This document shows, in pieces, positions 50,914 to 59,105 of a DNA stretch of 64,000 nucleotides. The stretch is from contig NZ_JAPPRA010000001.1 of the NCBI RefSeq assembly GCF_026672375.1, forward strand, positions 1,798,001 to 1,862,000, given 5' to 3'. The notes beneath the pieces are model-generated. The model was not told where the DNA came from and did not search any database. It worked only from the letters and a program-made list of their open reading frames with translations. This stretch comes from Caulobacter sp. SL161 (GTDB lineage: Bacteria > Pseudomonadota > Alphaproteobacteria > Caulobacterales > Caulobacteraceae). A program made the translations under genes and the position numbers. Within the stretch, counting starts at the first letter, position 1. The number at the start of each line of letters is the position of its first letter.

Positions 50914-52037
50914 GCGACCCTCTCCAGCTTGTCGACGATCGCTTGAGCGGCGCGTTCGGAGGCGGGAGTGTTCTGGACGTCGAACGTCTCAGCAATTCCC
51001 TCAATCTGGGCCTGACGATAGTCGCCGTGGGTCGCGAAGGCTTGGTCGACCGCGTCGCCAAGCTTATCCGCCGAGTCCAGAACCTGGCCATACAACCAGT
51101 GCTGATAGCTGGGATCCCCTCGCCAGTCGGCGCCGCTTGCGTTCAGGAACAGGCACGGCTTGGGCGTGCGGAGGAACTCGTAGACCTGGCTTGAGACGTC
51201 GCCCAGATAGAGGTCGGCCCTCTGGGTATAGGTCATGTCGGCCGCAGCGGGGCCGCCAAGGTCGATATGGATGCGCGGGTGCTCGGCATAGGCCGCAAAG
51301 GTGGCCCGCTCATCGCTGGAGGCCGTCTCGAACAGGCGGATGTGCGGCGCGAAGATCAGGTTGTAGCGACTGTCTTTGGTGAAGGCGTCCAGAACGGTCC
51401 GGCCCCAGCGCGACCAGGAGCCGAGCTCCGGGTGGAAGTGTGGGTTGTAGAGAACAATCGGACCCGGCTTGTCGAAGCGGGGGCCATCACGCGCGGGCAG
51501 TGCGTCGACGAGGTCTAACTTCGGGTAGCCGACCATGGCGCAAGTCTCAGGGGTCACCCAGCCTTCGCGCAGCATGCGATCGCGCTGCTTGGGACCGGCG
51601 GCCATGACCAGATCGAACAGCTTAAGACGCGGCTCGAAGGGGCCCTCCCGGTCGCCGGCGCCGTGCTGGGTGTAGACCAGCAGCGGGTGACGCACGCCCA
51701 GGCGGCGCAGAAGCGATGTGGTCCGCTCGGGCGTGATGACCGCGTCGTAGCGCGCCAGGCGTCGCGCATTGGCGATCAGCATCGGCGCCTTGGGCGGCGC
51801 ACCGTCTCCGCCCAGGCGTCTCAACCAGGCGGGCGGCAGCAGCACCAGCGCGATGTCGGCGCCGCCGAGTTCCGACAGCAGGCTGGAGACATAGTCGAGC
51901 AGTTCGGGCGTTGTGGCCGCGATCTCGACCTTGATGTGGGGCCAAAGCCGGACCATGGCGACGGCCACCGACAGGCTGTGCCAAACCTGATGATGCTGTG
52001 CGATGTAGAGAAAGCAGACGCGTTTGGCTTTGGCCAC
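50910..52037 (-). CDS. CDP-glycerol glycerophosphotransferase-like protein (TagB/TagF fold)
   Basis: 375 aa, GT-B-like. N-terminal RVCFLYIAQHHQVWHSLSVA; then LVYTQHGAGDREGPFEP with the catalytic-region His, VLYNPHFHPELGSWS (second His motif) and DLYLGDVSSQVYEFL, the D..SS..E motif of teichoic-acid glycerophosphotransferases. It lacks membrane segments. This family uses CDP-glycerol or similar nucleotide-alcohols. With the CDP-alcohol transferase and cytidylyltransferase-like genes it points to a glycerophosphate- or glycerate-type decoration. It lies one base after the LptC-like gene. Confidence 0.78.
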   Translation of the reverse strand: MAKAKRVCFLYIAQHHQVWHSLSVAVAMVRLWPHIKVEIAATTPELLDYVSSLLSELGGADIALVLLPPAWLRRLGGDGAPPKAPMLIANARRLARYDAVITPERTTSLLRRLGVRHPLLVYTQHGAGDREGPFEPRLKLFDLVMAAGPKQRDRMLREGWVTPETCAMVGYPKLDLVDALPARDGPRFDKPGPIVLYNPHFHPELGSWSRWGRTVLDAFTKDSRYNLIFAPHIRLFETASSDERATFAAYAEHPRIHIDLGGPAAADMTYTQRADLYLGDVSSQVYEFLRTPKPCLFLNASGADWRGDPSYQHWLYGQVLDSADKLGDAVDQAFATHGDYRQAQIEGIAETFDVQNTPASERAAQAIVDKLERVA

Positions 52038-52038
52038 G

Positions 52039-52671
52039 TCAGTGTCGCGGCTCCAGCCGCGTGCGCACGCCGCCCTTCAGCACCACCCGGTCGCCCTTGT
52101 CGGTCACCTCATAGGCGCTGGCGCGCGTGCTGCCTTTGGGTCCGGACCCCGCGATCCCCGCGTCGCCGCTGACCGCGCCGGTGCGCAGGTCGATCAGCGC
52201 TCGGGGCGCGTCGAAGTCAAAGCCCTCGGCGCTGGTGATCTTCACCTCATCGGTCAGCAGGAGGGTGTTCTCGGCCTCGCGGTACACGCCCGACTTGGCC
52301 GTGGCCTGGCTGGGATTGGGCTCGCCATAGCCCCGAACCAGCAGGGGCGCGGTCAGGCGGACGATGTTCTGATCCTTTGCGTCGCGCTCGGCGCGTTCCG
52401 CGGTGATCAGGAACGGGCGGCCGTCCTTCAGAACGCCGGTGAAGCGGGGCTTGTCCAGCACGAGCGGCGCGGTGGCGGCCTGGGTCTGGAGCTTGCCCGA
52501 GGCGAGGCTGCGCCAGGCGGCCTGAACGATCACGGTCGCAGCGACGCCGGCCGCGAAGACGGCCAGTCCCAGGCGCAGCCGCCGGACAGGTTTCCGGCGA
52601 CGGTTGCGGGCCCGTTCCGCGGCGGTTTGGGAAGGGAGGATGGCGGCGGCGCCATCGGACTGGGTGAGCAT
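52039..52671 (-). CDS. LptC-like protein (LPS export complex component paralogue)
   Basis: 210 aa from ATG at 52669-52671. A basic N-terminus (RARNRRRKPVRRLRLGLAVF) leads into one membrane anchor (AVFAAGVAATVIVQAAW), then a periplasmic beta-jellyroll of the LptC/OstA family: PRFTGVLKDGRPFLITAERA, NTLLLTDEVKITSAEGFDF, GAVSGDAGIAGSGPKGSTRA, AYEVTDKGDRVVLKGGVRTR. It begins the minus-strand unit running to spt. Together with the LptF/G-like genes at 38.6-40.9 kb it completes three of the exporter parts within one lipid locus. LptA, B and D equivalents are absent here. Confidence 0.82.
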   Translation of the reverse strand: MLTQSDGAAAILPSQTAAERARNRRRKPVRRLRLGLAVFAAGVAATVIVQAAWRSLASGKLQTQAATAPLVLDKPRFTGVLKDGRPFLITAERAERDAKDQNIVRLTAPLLVRGYGEPNPSQATAKSGVYREAENTLLLTDEVKITSAEGFDFDAPRALIDLRTGAVSGDAGIAGSGPKGSTRASAYEVTDKGDRVVLKGGVRTRLEPRH

Positions 52672-52801
52672 TTGCGGCCATGGATAATCCTCCGCCGCCG
52701 TTCGCCCAAGACCTTTGTTTTCCGGCGAACCCTCCCGTGGCCACAACGGGCGGACGGTCGGGCCGGTTTCGAGCGTGGTTGTCCATGACAGCGAAGCGCG
52801 T

Positions 52802-52830
52802 GATCCTTACCGGCGGGCCGTGTAAGGATC
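52802..52830. promoter_or_regulatory. Inverted repeat covering the ribosome binding site of the RutA-like gene
   Basis: GATCCTTAC (52802-52810) and GTAAGGATC (52822-52830), spaced 11 bases, centre-to-centre 20 bases. The right arm includes the AAGGA ribosome site of the gene starting at 52837. It may be an operator or an RNA hairpin that hides the ribosome site. Confidence 0.55.
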
Positions 52831-52836
52831 CGCGTG

Positions 52837-53901
52837 ATGTTCTCCAGACCTTCGCCGCACAAGGACTTTGGTGTCTTCCTGCCCGTGGCCAACGGCGGCT
52901 GGATCGTGTCCGCCACCACGCCCACGCTTGACGGCCTCTACGCCCAGAACCGGGCGGCGGCCGTGCTGGCGGATGAGATCGGCCTGGATTTCGTCATGTC
53001 GATGGGCAAGTTCCGCGGCTTTGGCGGTGAGACCGACCATTGGGGCACGTCGCTGGAGTCGGTGACCTTGATGGCGGCCATCGCCGAGGCGACCAAGCGG
53101 GTGCGCATCTGGGCGACGGTGCATCCGCTGCTGCAGAACCCCGCCGTGGCGGCCAAGATGATCGCGACCCTGGACCAGATCAGCGGCGGCCGGGCGGGCC
53201 TCAACATCGTGGCCGGCGCCTACAAGGCCGAGTTCGACCAGATGAGCGCCTGGGACGATTCGCTGTCGCACGACGACCGCTACGCCCTCGCCGAGGAATG
53301 GACGACGATCGTCAAACGGCTCTGGACCGAAAACAGCGTCGACTTTTCCGGCCGCTATTTCACGATGAAGGACTGCCAGTCCAAGCCCAAGCCCCTGGCC
53401 AGGCCTCGCCCGGAACTGATCTGCGCGGGGATGTCGGATCGCGGCTTCCAGTTCTCGGTGCGTGAGGCTGACGCCTGCTTTATCGGCGGACGCTCGCGCG
53501 AGGAGCACCGCGAGGCCTCCCGCCGGGCCAAGCGCATGGCCGCAGACCTGGGGCGATCGGTCCGAACCTATGCGATGTGCACGGTGATCCATGGATCCAC
53601 CGACGCCGCCGCTCAGGCCCTAGTGGCGCGCTACGCTGAGGGCGCCGATATTGGAGCCATTCTCGCCATGCTGGCCAGTTGGGGCGTCCCCGCAGACCGG
53701 CTGCAGGCGACGGCGAGGCAGCAGGGCGCGTTCATGACCCAGACCGTGGTCGGTTCGCCCGCCTCTTGCCGCGAGCAGATCGAGGCGTTTGTCACGGCGT
53801 GCGAACTGGACGGCCTGATGCTGATCTTTCCGGACTATGTCGAAGGGCTTTCCATGTTCGGGGCGGAGATCCTGCCGGGCCTGCGGGGGGTGTTCTCGTG
53901 A
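52837..53901 (+). CDS. LLM-class flavin-dependent monooxygenase, RutA-like
   Basis: 354 aa from ATG at 52837 (AAGGA eight bases upstream). Closely follows RutA/SfnG-type luciferase-like enzymes: DFGVFLPVANGGWIVSATTP, DFVMSMGKFRGFGGETDHWG, SLESVTLMAAIAEATKRV, LDQISGGRAGLNIVAGAYKA, FTMKDCQSKPKP, ICAGMSDRGFQFSV. RutA opens the uracil ring using FMNH2 and O2. Here only a RutB-like hydrolase follows (GTGA overlap) and no rutC-F, so the substrate may be another cyclic amide or nitrogen ring. An FMN reductase would have to come from elsewhere. Confidence 0.85.
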   Translation: MFSRPSPHKDFGVFLPVANGGWIVSATTPTLDGLYAQNRAAAVLADEIGLDFVMSMGKFRGFGGETDHWGTSLESVTLMAAIAEATKRVRIWATVHPLLQNPAVAAKMIATLDQISGGRAGLNIVAGAYKAEFDQMSAWDDSLSHDDRYALAEEWTTIVKRLWTENSVDFSGRYFTMKDCQSKPKPLARPRPELICAGMSDRGFQFSVREADACFIGGRSREEHREASRRAKRMAADLGRSVRTYAMCTVIHGSTDAAAQALVARYAEGADIGAILAMLASWGVPADRLQATARQQGAFMTQTVVGSPASCREQIEAFVTACELDGLMLIFPDYVEGLSMFGAEILPGLRGVFS

Positions 53902-54527
53902 GCTTGCCGACCTGGATCGCGCCGCAGCGTACGGCGTTGGTGATTGTGGACATGCAGGTCGATTTCGCCGCGCCCGAGGGGTTGTCCGCCCAGTGGGGCA
54001 TGGATCTGTCGGCCGTGCCGGGCGCTCTTGCGGCGGCCCAGCGTCTGGCGGAGGCCGCGCGCGCCGCCGGGACGCCGGTGGTGTTCGTGGGTCTGTTCAC
54101 GACGCCCGAGACCGACTCTTGGGCATGGAGCGAGCGCCTGCGGCGGCAGGGTCATACGGCTGCAGACAGCCCCGGGCTGTGTCGCGCCGGCGCGCCGGGC
54201 AGCGCCTTCGTCGGGCCTCAGCCTCAAGCCGACGACCTCGTGTTCCGCAAGACGCGCTACAGCCCCTTCTGGGACACCGACATCGCCGCTCAGTTGGCGG
54301 CGAGGGGCGTCGACACGCTTGTGCTGGCGGGGCTGACCACGGAATGCTGTATCGACAGCACCGCGCGCGACGCCTTCAATCACGACTTCCATGTGTTCGT
54401 GCCGATCGACGCCTGCGCCGCCTATGAGCCTGAACTGCATGCGGCGGCCTTGCGGATGCTGGAGCTCAACACGGCGATCCTGACCGATAGTGACAGCGTC
54501 GTCGTGGCTTGGCGCTCGGCCGTCTAG
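53898..54527 (+). CDS. Isochorismatase-like cysteine hydrolase, RutB-like
   Basis: 209 aa, GTG start overlapping the monooxygenase stop. Catalytic triad visible: Asp in ALVIVDMQVDFA, Lys in VFRKTRYSPFWDTD, Cys in LTTECCIDSTARDAF. RutB hydrolyses ureidoacrylate; biuret/peroxyureidoacrylate amidases, nicotinamidases and carbamoyl hydrolases share the fold. The tight coupling to a RutA-like enzyme supports sequential ring opening and amide hydrolysis. Its TAG stop overlaps the stop of the convergent gene in CTAG (54524-54527). Confidence 0.87.
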   Translation: MSLPTWIAPQRTALVIVDMQVDFAAPEGLSAQWGMDLSAVPGALAAAQRLAEAARAAGTPVVFVGLFTTPETDSWAWSERLRRQGHTAADSPGLCRAGAPGSAFVGPQPQADDLVFRKTRYSPFWDTDIAAQLAARGVDTLVLAGLTTECCIDSTARDAFNHDFHVFVPIDACAAYEPELHAAALRMLELNTAILTDSDSVVVAWRSAV

Positions 54528-55855
54528 CCGTCCTGTCGCGGCGCTGCGGCGCCTTGCATCGCCGCCCGCAGGTCTTCTTCCAGCATATAGAGCCGGTCCT
54601 GGCCCCAGTGCGCTTGGTGACCCGTGATGCGGAAGGTCGGCGCGCCCCACAGTCCGGCCTCGAGCAGGGCGGCGCGATTGGTCTCGGCGCGCTGTCGCCA
54701 GCTGTCGTCGGCCAGGGCGGCGGCGGTCTGGGCGTCGGTCAGCCCCGCGCGCCGCGCCACCCCGTAAAGCCCCTCGTCTTCGGCCAGGGCGATTCCGTCG
54801 GCGAAGGCGGCCTTGAGGCCCAGTTCCGCGAACTGTTCACCCAAGCCAAGCGTCATCGCGTGGTGGAGGACGGCCAGAGCGCGTTCGGCTCCCGCGCCGA
54901 CGGGGTCGACAATCCGACCGAACGGCAGGTTCACGCGTTCGGCTTCGCGCTTGCAGTCCAGGGTGATGTAGATCGTCTTGATCCGGGGCACCGCTAGGCC
55001 TCGCATGACCATCGGCAGGATCGGGCGCAATTCCAGTGTCGCGCCATAGGCCTGCGCCAGATGGCGGATGCGCGGCATGAAGAGCCAGGAGTAGGGGCTC
55101 CTGAACGAGAACCAGGCTTCGATCGTCGGCGCCGCGCCCTCCGGCGGCGGGCCCAGCGAAGGTTCGAAGGCCGGCGCCAGCAGCGGTGAACCCGCCTCCC
55201 GGTCCAGGCCGCGTGCGGCGAGGCGCGCCTCCAGGTGGCCCAGGCGGTCGACGCCCCAGAACCATTCGCCCTCGAAGTGGAACATGCCGCCCAGATAGTG
55301 GCCCAGCTTGGCGCGTTGTTCTTCGCCGGTCTTCAGAAGCCTTTCAGCCAGCGTTGGGGCCTGACCGCCCGCCCGGGTGGCCATGTCCGCGAGCGTTCTA
55401 TGATCCCCCGACCACAGCGCCGCCCCCGCCGCGTAGGCGACATCGTCGAATCGACCCTGTTCGAGGGCGTCGGCCAGAACGCTCTGAAGACGTTGAACAG
55501 CCTCAGTCGTGGGCAGTGTCGCATCGGCCGGGAAGCCAAGTCCACGACTCCGCGCCAGCCGGATCGCGTCCCGTACGCCATAGGCGCGCAGGCGCTCGCG
55601 GTCGGGGGCGGCGGAGTCCGCCGGTGGCGGAACGAGACGGATCTCGATATCCGCCGCATAGCGCGCGCGCAGGCGCGGCAGCATCTGAACCGCCAGGTGG
55701 GAATAGGGATCGTCGGCCTGATGGAAATAGCGAATGGTCGGTCGCTCGCCGCGCAGACGCGCCGAAAGCGCCGCAGCGTCTCGCGCCAGCTTGCGCCGGG
55801 TCGGGCTGGTCAGGGCGGTGGTCACGCTTCGCATGATCGAGGTGCGCAGGGACAC
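54524..55855 (-). CDS. Tandem DsbA-fold protein (HCCA isomerase/thioredoxin-like, duplicated)
   Basis: 443 aa, GTG start at 55853-55855; ATG at 55834 is an alternative start seven codons later. Two DsbA/2-hydroxychromene-2-carboxylate-isomerase-like domains: residues ~35-210 (TIRYFHQADDPYSHLAVQML) and ~245-440 (IEAWFSFRSPYSWLFMPRIR, ending LLEAGLWGAPTFRITGH, QAHWGQDRL). No CxxC is present, so this is not a disulfide oxidoreductase. The SPYS motif and GAPTF cis-Pro match the GST-kappa/HCCA isomerase group. Such isomerases use glutathione in aromatic degradation. The duplication in one chain is unusual. Confidence 0.78.
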   Translation of the reverse strand: MSLRTSIMRSVTTALTSPTRRKLARDAAALSARLRGERPTIRYFHQADDPYSHLAVQMLPRLRARYAADIEIRLVPPPADSAAPDRERLRAYGVRDAIRLARSRGLGFPADATLPTTEAVQRLQSVLADALEQGRFDDVAYAAGAALWSGDHRTLADMATRAGGQAPTLAERLLKTGEEQRAKLGHYLGGMFHFEGEWFWGVDRLGHLEARLAARGLDREAGSPLLAPAFEPSLGPPPEGAAPTIEAWFSFRSPYSWLFMPRIRHLAQAYGATLELRPILPMVMRGLAVPRIKTIYITLDCKREAERVNLPFGRIVDPVGAGAERALAVLHHAMTLGLGEQFAELGLKAAFADGIALAEDEGLYGVARRAGLTDAQTAAALADDSWRQRAETNRAALLEAGLWGAPTFRITGHQAHWGQDRLYMLEEDLRAAMQGAAAPRQDG

Positions 55856-55947
55856 GGGCGAGATCTCCGATGGGATCGTTGGATGACATCTAGCGGCACG
55901 GTGAATGTCAATATATGCTGCGCCAACGATAAGAGAGGGAGACGCGC

Positions 55948-57603
55948 ATGAAGGCCTGGAAGCCGCTTGTCGCGGGTGTGGCGGTTCTGGCTGTCGCGGG
56001 CGCGACGGCCTGGCATTTCCGTTTCGACCTGATCGTGATGCTGGCCAAGGCCCGGCAGCCGAAGATCGAAGCCAATATGCCGGTGACCTGGGCCAAGGGA
56101 CCGCAAGCGCCGCCGGCGGACGGTCAGCGGCCGCCCAATGTCGTGTTCATTCTCGCCGACGACCTCGGCTACAACGACATCACGTTGAATGGCGGCGGCG
56201 TCGCGGGCGGCACAGTGCCCACGCCCGCCATCGACTCGATCGCCAAGGAGGGGGTCACCTTCGCCAACGGCTACAGCGGCAACGCCACCTGCGCGCCCTC
56301 GCGCGCGGCGATCATGACCGGCCGCTATGCGACGCGCTTTGGCTTTGAGTTCACCCCGACGCCCGTGGCCTTCTCACGCGTGGTCGGCGGCCATGCCGGC
56401 GATCCTCTGCATCCCTCGCGCTTCAATCAGGCCGAGGTGAAGAACATGCCCAAGGACGAGAACGTTCTAGCCGTGCCCGCCGCCGAGGTGACGATCGCCG
56501 AGGCGCTCAAGACCAAGGGCTATCACACCATTCACCTGGGCAAGTGGCATCTGGGCGGCGTCAAAGGTTCGCGCCCGGAGGATCAGGGTTTTGACGAAAG
56601 CCTCGGCTTCATGGCGGGCGCCTCGCTGTTTGCGCCTGTTGGTGATCCCGGAGTCGTCGAGTCGCGCCAGGACTGGGATCCGATCGACAAGTTCCTTTGG
56701 GGCGCAGCGCCGTTCGCCGTGCAGTTCAACGGCGGCAAGCTGTTCAACCCCAGCCACTACATGACCGACTATCTGACGGACGAGGCTGTGAAGGCGATCG
56801 ACGCCAACAAGAACCGGCCGTTCTTCATGTATCTGGCCTACAACGCCGTCCATACGCCGCTGCAGGCGCCCAAGGCCGACTATGATGCGCTGTCGCACAT
56901 CAAGGATCACCGGATGCGGGTCTATGCCGCCATGGTCCGCAACCTCGACCGCAATGTCGGCAAGGTGCTGCAGGCGCTGAAGGACCGGGGGCTGGACGAC
57001 AACACCCTGGTGATCTTCACCTCGGACAACGGCGGCGCGAACTACATTGGCCTGCCGGATATCAACAAGCCCTATCGCGGCTGGAAGGCGACCTTCTTCG
57101 AGGGCGGGATCAAGGTGCCGTTCCTGCTGCGTTGGCCCGAGCAGTTGCCGGCCGGCGCAGTTTATCGCAGCCCGGTGGGCCATGTGGACATCTTCGCCAC
57201 GGCCGCCGGCGCCGCCGGTGCGCCCACACCCAAGGATCGGGTGCTGGACGGCGTCGACCTCGTGCCGTTCGTGAAGGGGCAGGCCGCGGGCGATCCGCAC
57301 AAGGCGATCTTCTGGCGTTCGGGCGGCTACAAGACGGTGCTCGCCGGCGGCTGGAAACTGCAGGTGGCCAAGGAGCCGAACAAGACCTGGCTCTTTGACC
57401 TGGCCACTGATCCGACCGAGCGCCAGGAGCTGTCTAAGGCGCGGCCCGAGAAGCTGCGCGAGATGCAGGCGATCATGGCGCAACTGGACGGACAGATGAT
57501 GAAGCCGACCTGGCCATCGCTGGTTTCGGGCGCCTTCTATATCGACCATCCGGGCGGCCAGAAGGCCAAGCCCAGCGACGAGTATATCTATTGGGAAAAC
57601 TGA
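55948..57603 (+). CDS. Sulfatase (formylglycine type), membrane-anchored
   Basis: 551 aa. An N-terminal hydrophobic segment (LVAGVAVLAVAGATAWHF) acts as signal anchor. Metal site NVVFILADDLGYNDI; sulfatase signature CAPSRAAIMTGRY with Cys115, the residue to be made formylglycine; HLGKWHLGG; IFTSDNGGANYIG. Full length for type I arylsulfatases. Ends IYWEN and overlaps the formylglycine-generating enzyme gene by 13 bases, so substrate and maturase are co-expressed. It should hydrolyse sulfate (or phosphonate) esters in the periplasm; the specific sulfated substrate is unknown. Confidence 0.93.
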   Translation: MKAWKPLVAGVAVLAVAGATAWHFRFDLIVMLAKARQPKIEANMPVTWAKGPQAPPADGQRPPNVVFILADDLGYNDITLNGGGVAGGTVPTPAIDSIAKEGVTFANGYSGNATCAPSRAAIMTGRYATRFGFEFTPTPVAFSRVVGGHAGDPLHPSRFNQAEVKNMPKDENVLAVPAAEVTIAEALKTKGYHTIHLGKWHLGGVKGSRPEDQGFDESLGFMAGASLFAPVGDPGVVESRQDWDPIDKFLWGAAPFAVQFNGGKLFNPSHYMTDYLTDEAVKAIDANKNRPFFMYLAYNAVHTPLQAPKADYDALSHIKDHRMRVYAAMVRNLDRNVGKVLQALKDRGLDDNTLVIFTSDNGGANYIGLPDINKPYRGWKATFFEGGIKVPFLLRWPEQLPAGAVYRSPVGHVDIFATAAGAAGAPTPKDRVLDGVDLVPFVKGQAAGDPHKAIFWRSGGYKTVLAGGWKLQVAKEPNKTWLFDLATDPTERQELSKARPEKLREMQAIMAQLDGQMMKPTWPSLVSGAFYIDHPGGQKAKPSDEYIYWEN

Positions 57604-58607
57604 CGGCGCTTCCCGTCCTGATGCTTCTGGCGCTGGCCGGCTGCGGCCAGCCGGCGCCCAAGGCTTGCCTGGCGGACCTGCCGGTTCCAGACCCCCAGAA
57701 CCGTAAGGCGGGGATGGTGAGACTGGCAGGCGGCGACTTCCAGATGGGCGCTGCGCCGCTGCGTCCGGAAGAGGGACCGCCCCAGACGGTCACGGTCGCG
57801 CCGTTCTGGATCGACCAAACAGAGGTCACCAACGCCGCCTTCGCGCGGTTCGTCGAGGCCACGGGTTATCGCACCGTGGCCGAGCGACCGCTCGACCCCG
57901 CGCGCTACGCCCACGTACCGGCGGCGCAGCGGCGTCCGGCCTCGCTCGTCTTCGTGGGGGCGAAGGGGGCGAGGTCGGACGATCCTTCCCAATGGTGGCA
58001 GGTGATCCCCAGCGCCGACTGGCGACATCCGGAAGGGCCGGGTTCCAACATCCGGGGCAAGGAGGCCTGGCCCGTCGTCCACATCGCCTGGGAGGACGCC
58101 ATGGCCTACGCCAAATGGTTGGGCCGTGACCTGCCTACGGAAGCGGAATGGGAGTACGCCGCGCGTGGAGGGCTGATCGGCAAGCGCTACACCTGGGGCG
58201 ACCAGGCGCAGGATCCCGCCAAGCCGCGCGCCAACACCTGGCAAGGCGTGTTCCCGGCCCAGGACCTTGGCGATGACGGCTTCAAGGCCAAGCCCGCGCC
58301 TGTCGGCTGCTTCCCGCCCAACGGCTATGGCCTGCGCGACATGGCCGGCAATGTCTGGGAGTGGACCCGAGACTGGTTCAAGCCGGGCCTGGATCCGGTC
58401 AGCGTCCTCGAGACGGGCGGTCCGCCCGAGGCGCGCGCCCTGGATCCCGAGGACCCGAACACGCCCAAGCACGTCGTGAAGGGCGGTTCGTTCCTTTGCG
58501 CCGACGACTACTGCTTCCGCTATCGGCCTGCGGCGCGAACGCCTGGGCCGCCGGACAGCGGCGCGTCGCATGTCGGTTTCCGCACCGTGCTCCGCGCCGA
58601 GCGCTAA
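57591..58607 (+). CDS. Formylglycine-generating enzyme (SUMF1/FGE family), lipoprotein
   Basis: 338 aa, TTG start inside the end of the sulfatase gene. N-terminal MGKLTALPVLMLLALAGCGQ is a lipoprotein signal with lipobox LAGC. FGE core: GGDFQMGAAPLRPEEGPPQT, FWIDQTEVTNAAFARFVEAT, AWPVVHIAWEDAMAYAKWL, RDLPTEAEWEYAARGG, RDMAGNVWEWTRDWF, and VKGGSFLCADDYCFRYRPAA with Cys303 and Cys308, the copper-binding catalytic pair spaced as in human FGE. So it is an active-looking maturase, predicted to work outside the cytoplasm. That location matches an anchored sulfatase. Confidence 0.93.
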   Translation: MGKLTALPVLMLLALAGCGQPAPKACLADLPVPDPQNRKAGMVRLAGGDFQMGAAPLRPEEGPPQTVTVAPFWIDQTEVTNAAFARFVEATGYRTVAERPLDPARYAHVPAAQRRPASLVFVGAKGARSDDPSQWWQVIPSADWRHPEGPGSNIRGKEAWPVVHIAWEDAMAYAKWLGRDLPTEAEWEYAARGGLIGKRYTWGDQAQDPAKPRANTWQGVFPAQDLGDDGFKAKPAPVGCFPPNGYGLRDMAGNVWEWTRDWFKPGLDPVSVLETGGPPEARALDPEDPNTPKHVVKGGSFLCADDYCFRYRPAARTPGPPDSGASHVGFRTVLRAER

Positions 58608-58611
58608 GCGC

Positions 58612-59091
58612 TCAGTTCACCGCGTTGGCCTTTTCGGGCTTCCACACGCGCTCGTCGTTGTGCACGCCGTGCGACTCGAAGCCTGGCCCCGGCCGGGTCC
58701 TGATATTGAGCTGACCCGCAAGGCCGGCCTTCCGATGGTGCTCGATGGCGTGCATCTCGGGCGACAGGGCCATGGCCTGAAAGGCGGCGAGGGACGGGTA
58801 CTCGGCCAGGGCGACCGCGTCCCACATCTCCTCGACCTCGCCCAGCAGCAGGCCCGTGACTGCGCCGCTGTAGCGGATGCGACCGCCGAGCGCTTCGACG
58901 AGCCCGGACACTACCGCGCCGTAGCGGGCATAGGCCTCGCGGCCCGAAAGCTCGGGTTCCGAGCCGTCGGGATACTCGGCCTTCTCCTTGAACTTCAAGA
59001 GGTTGACCATGACGAACGGACCATCGTCCGGGGCACCGAAGAACGCCTGGAACTGCTCAGGGCTGGGGAAGACGGTGTTGACGACCTTCAT
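58612..59091 (-). CDS. DUF1330 family protein
   Basis: 159 aa. DGPFVMVNLLKFKEKAEYPD, GREAYARYGAVVSGLVEALG, EEMWDAVALAEYPSLAAFQA follow the DUF1330 dimeric ferredoxin-like fold. The C-terminal extension ending FESHGVHNDERVWKP is extra. The function of the family is unknown. It starts 15 bases after the haloalkane dehalogenase stop and is probably its operon partner, while its own stop is five bases from the convergent FGE gene. Confidence 0.82.
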   Translation of the reverse strand: MKVVNTVFPSPEQFQAFFGAPDDGPFVMVNLLKFKEKAEYPDGSEPELSGREAYARYGAVVSGLVEALGGRIRYSGAVTGLLLGEVEEMWDAVALAEYPSLAAFQAMALSPEMHAIEHHRKAGLAGQLNIRTRPGPGFESHGVHNDERVWKPEKANAVN

Positions 59092-59105
59092 CTGAACGCT
59101 CCGGT

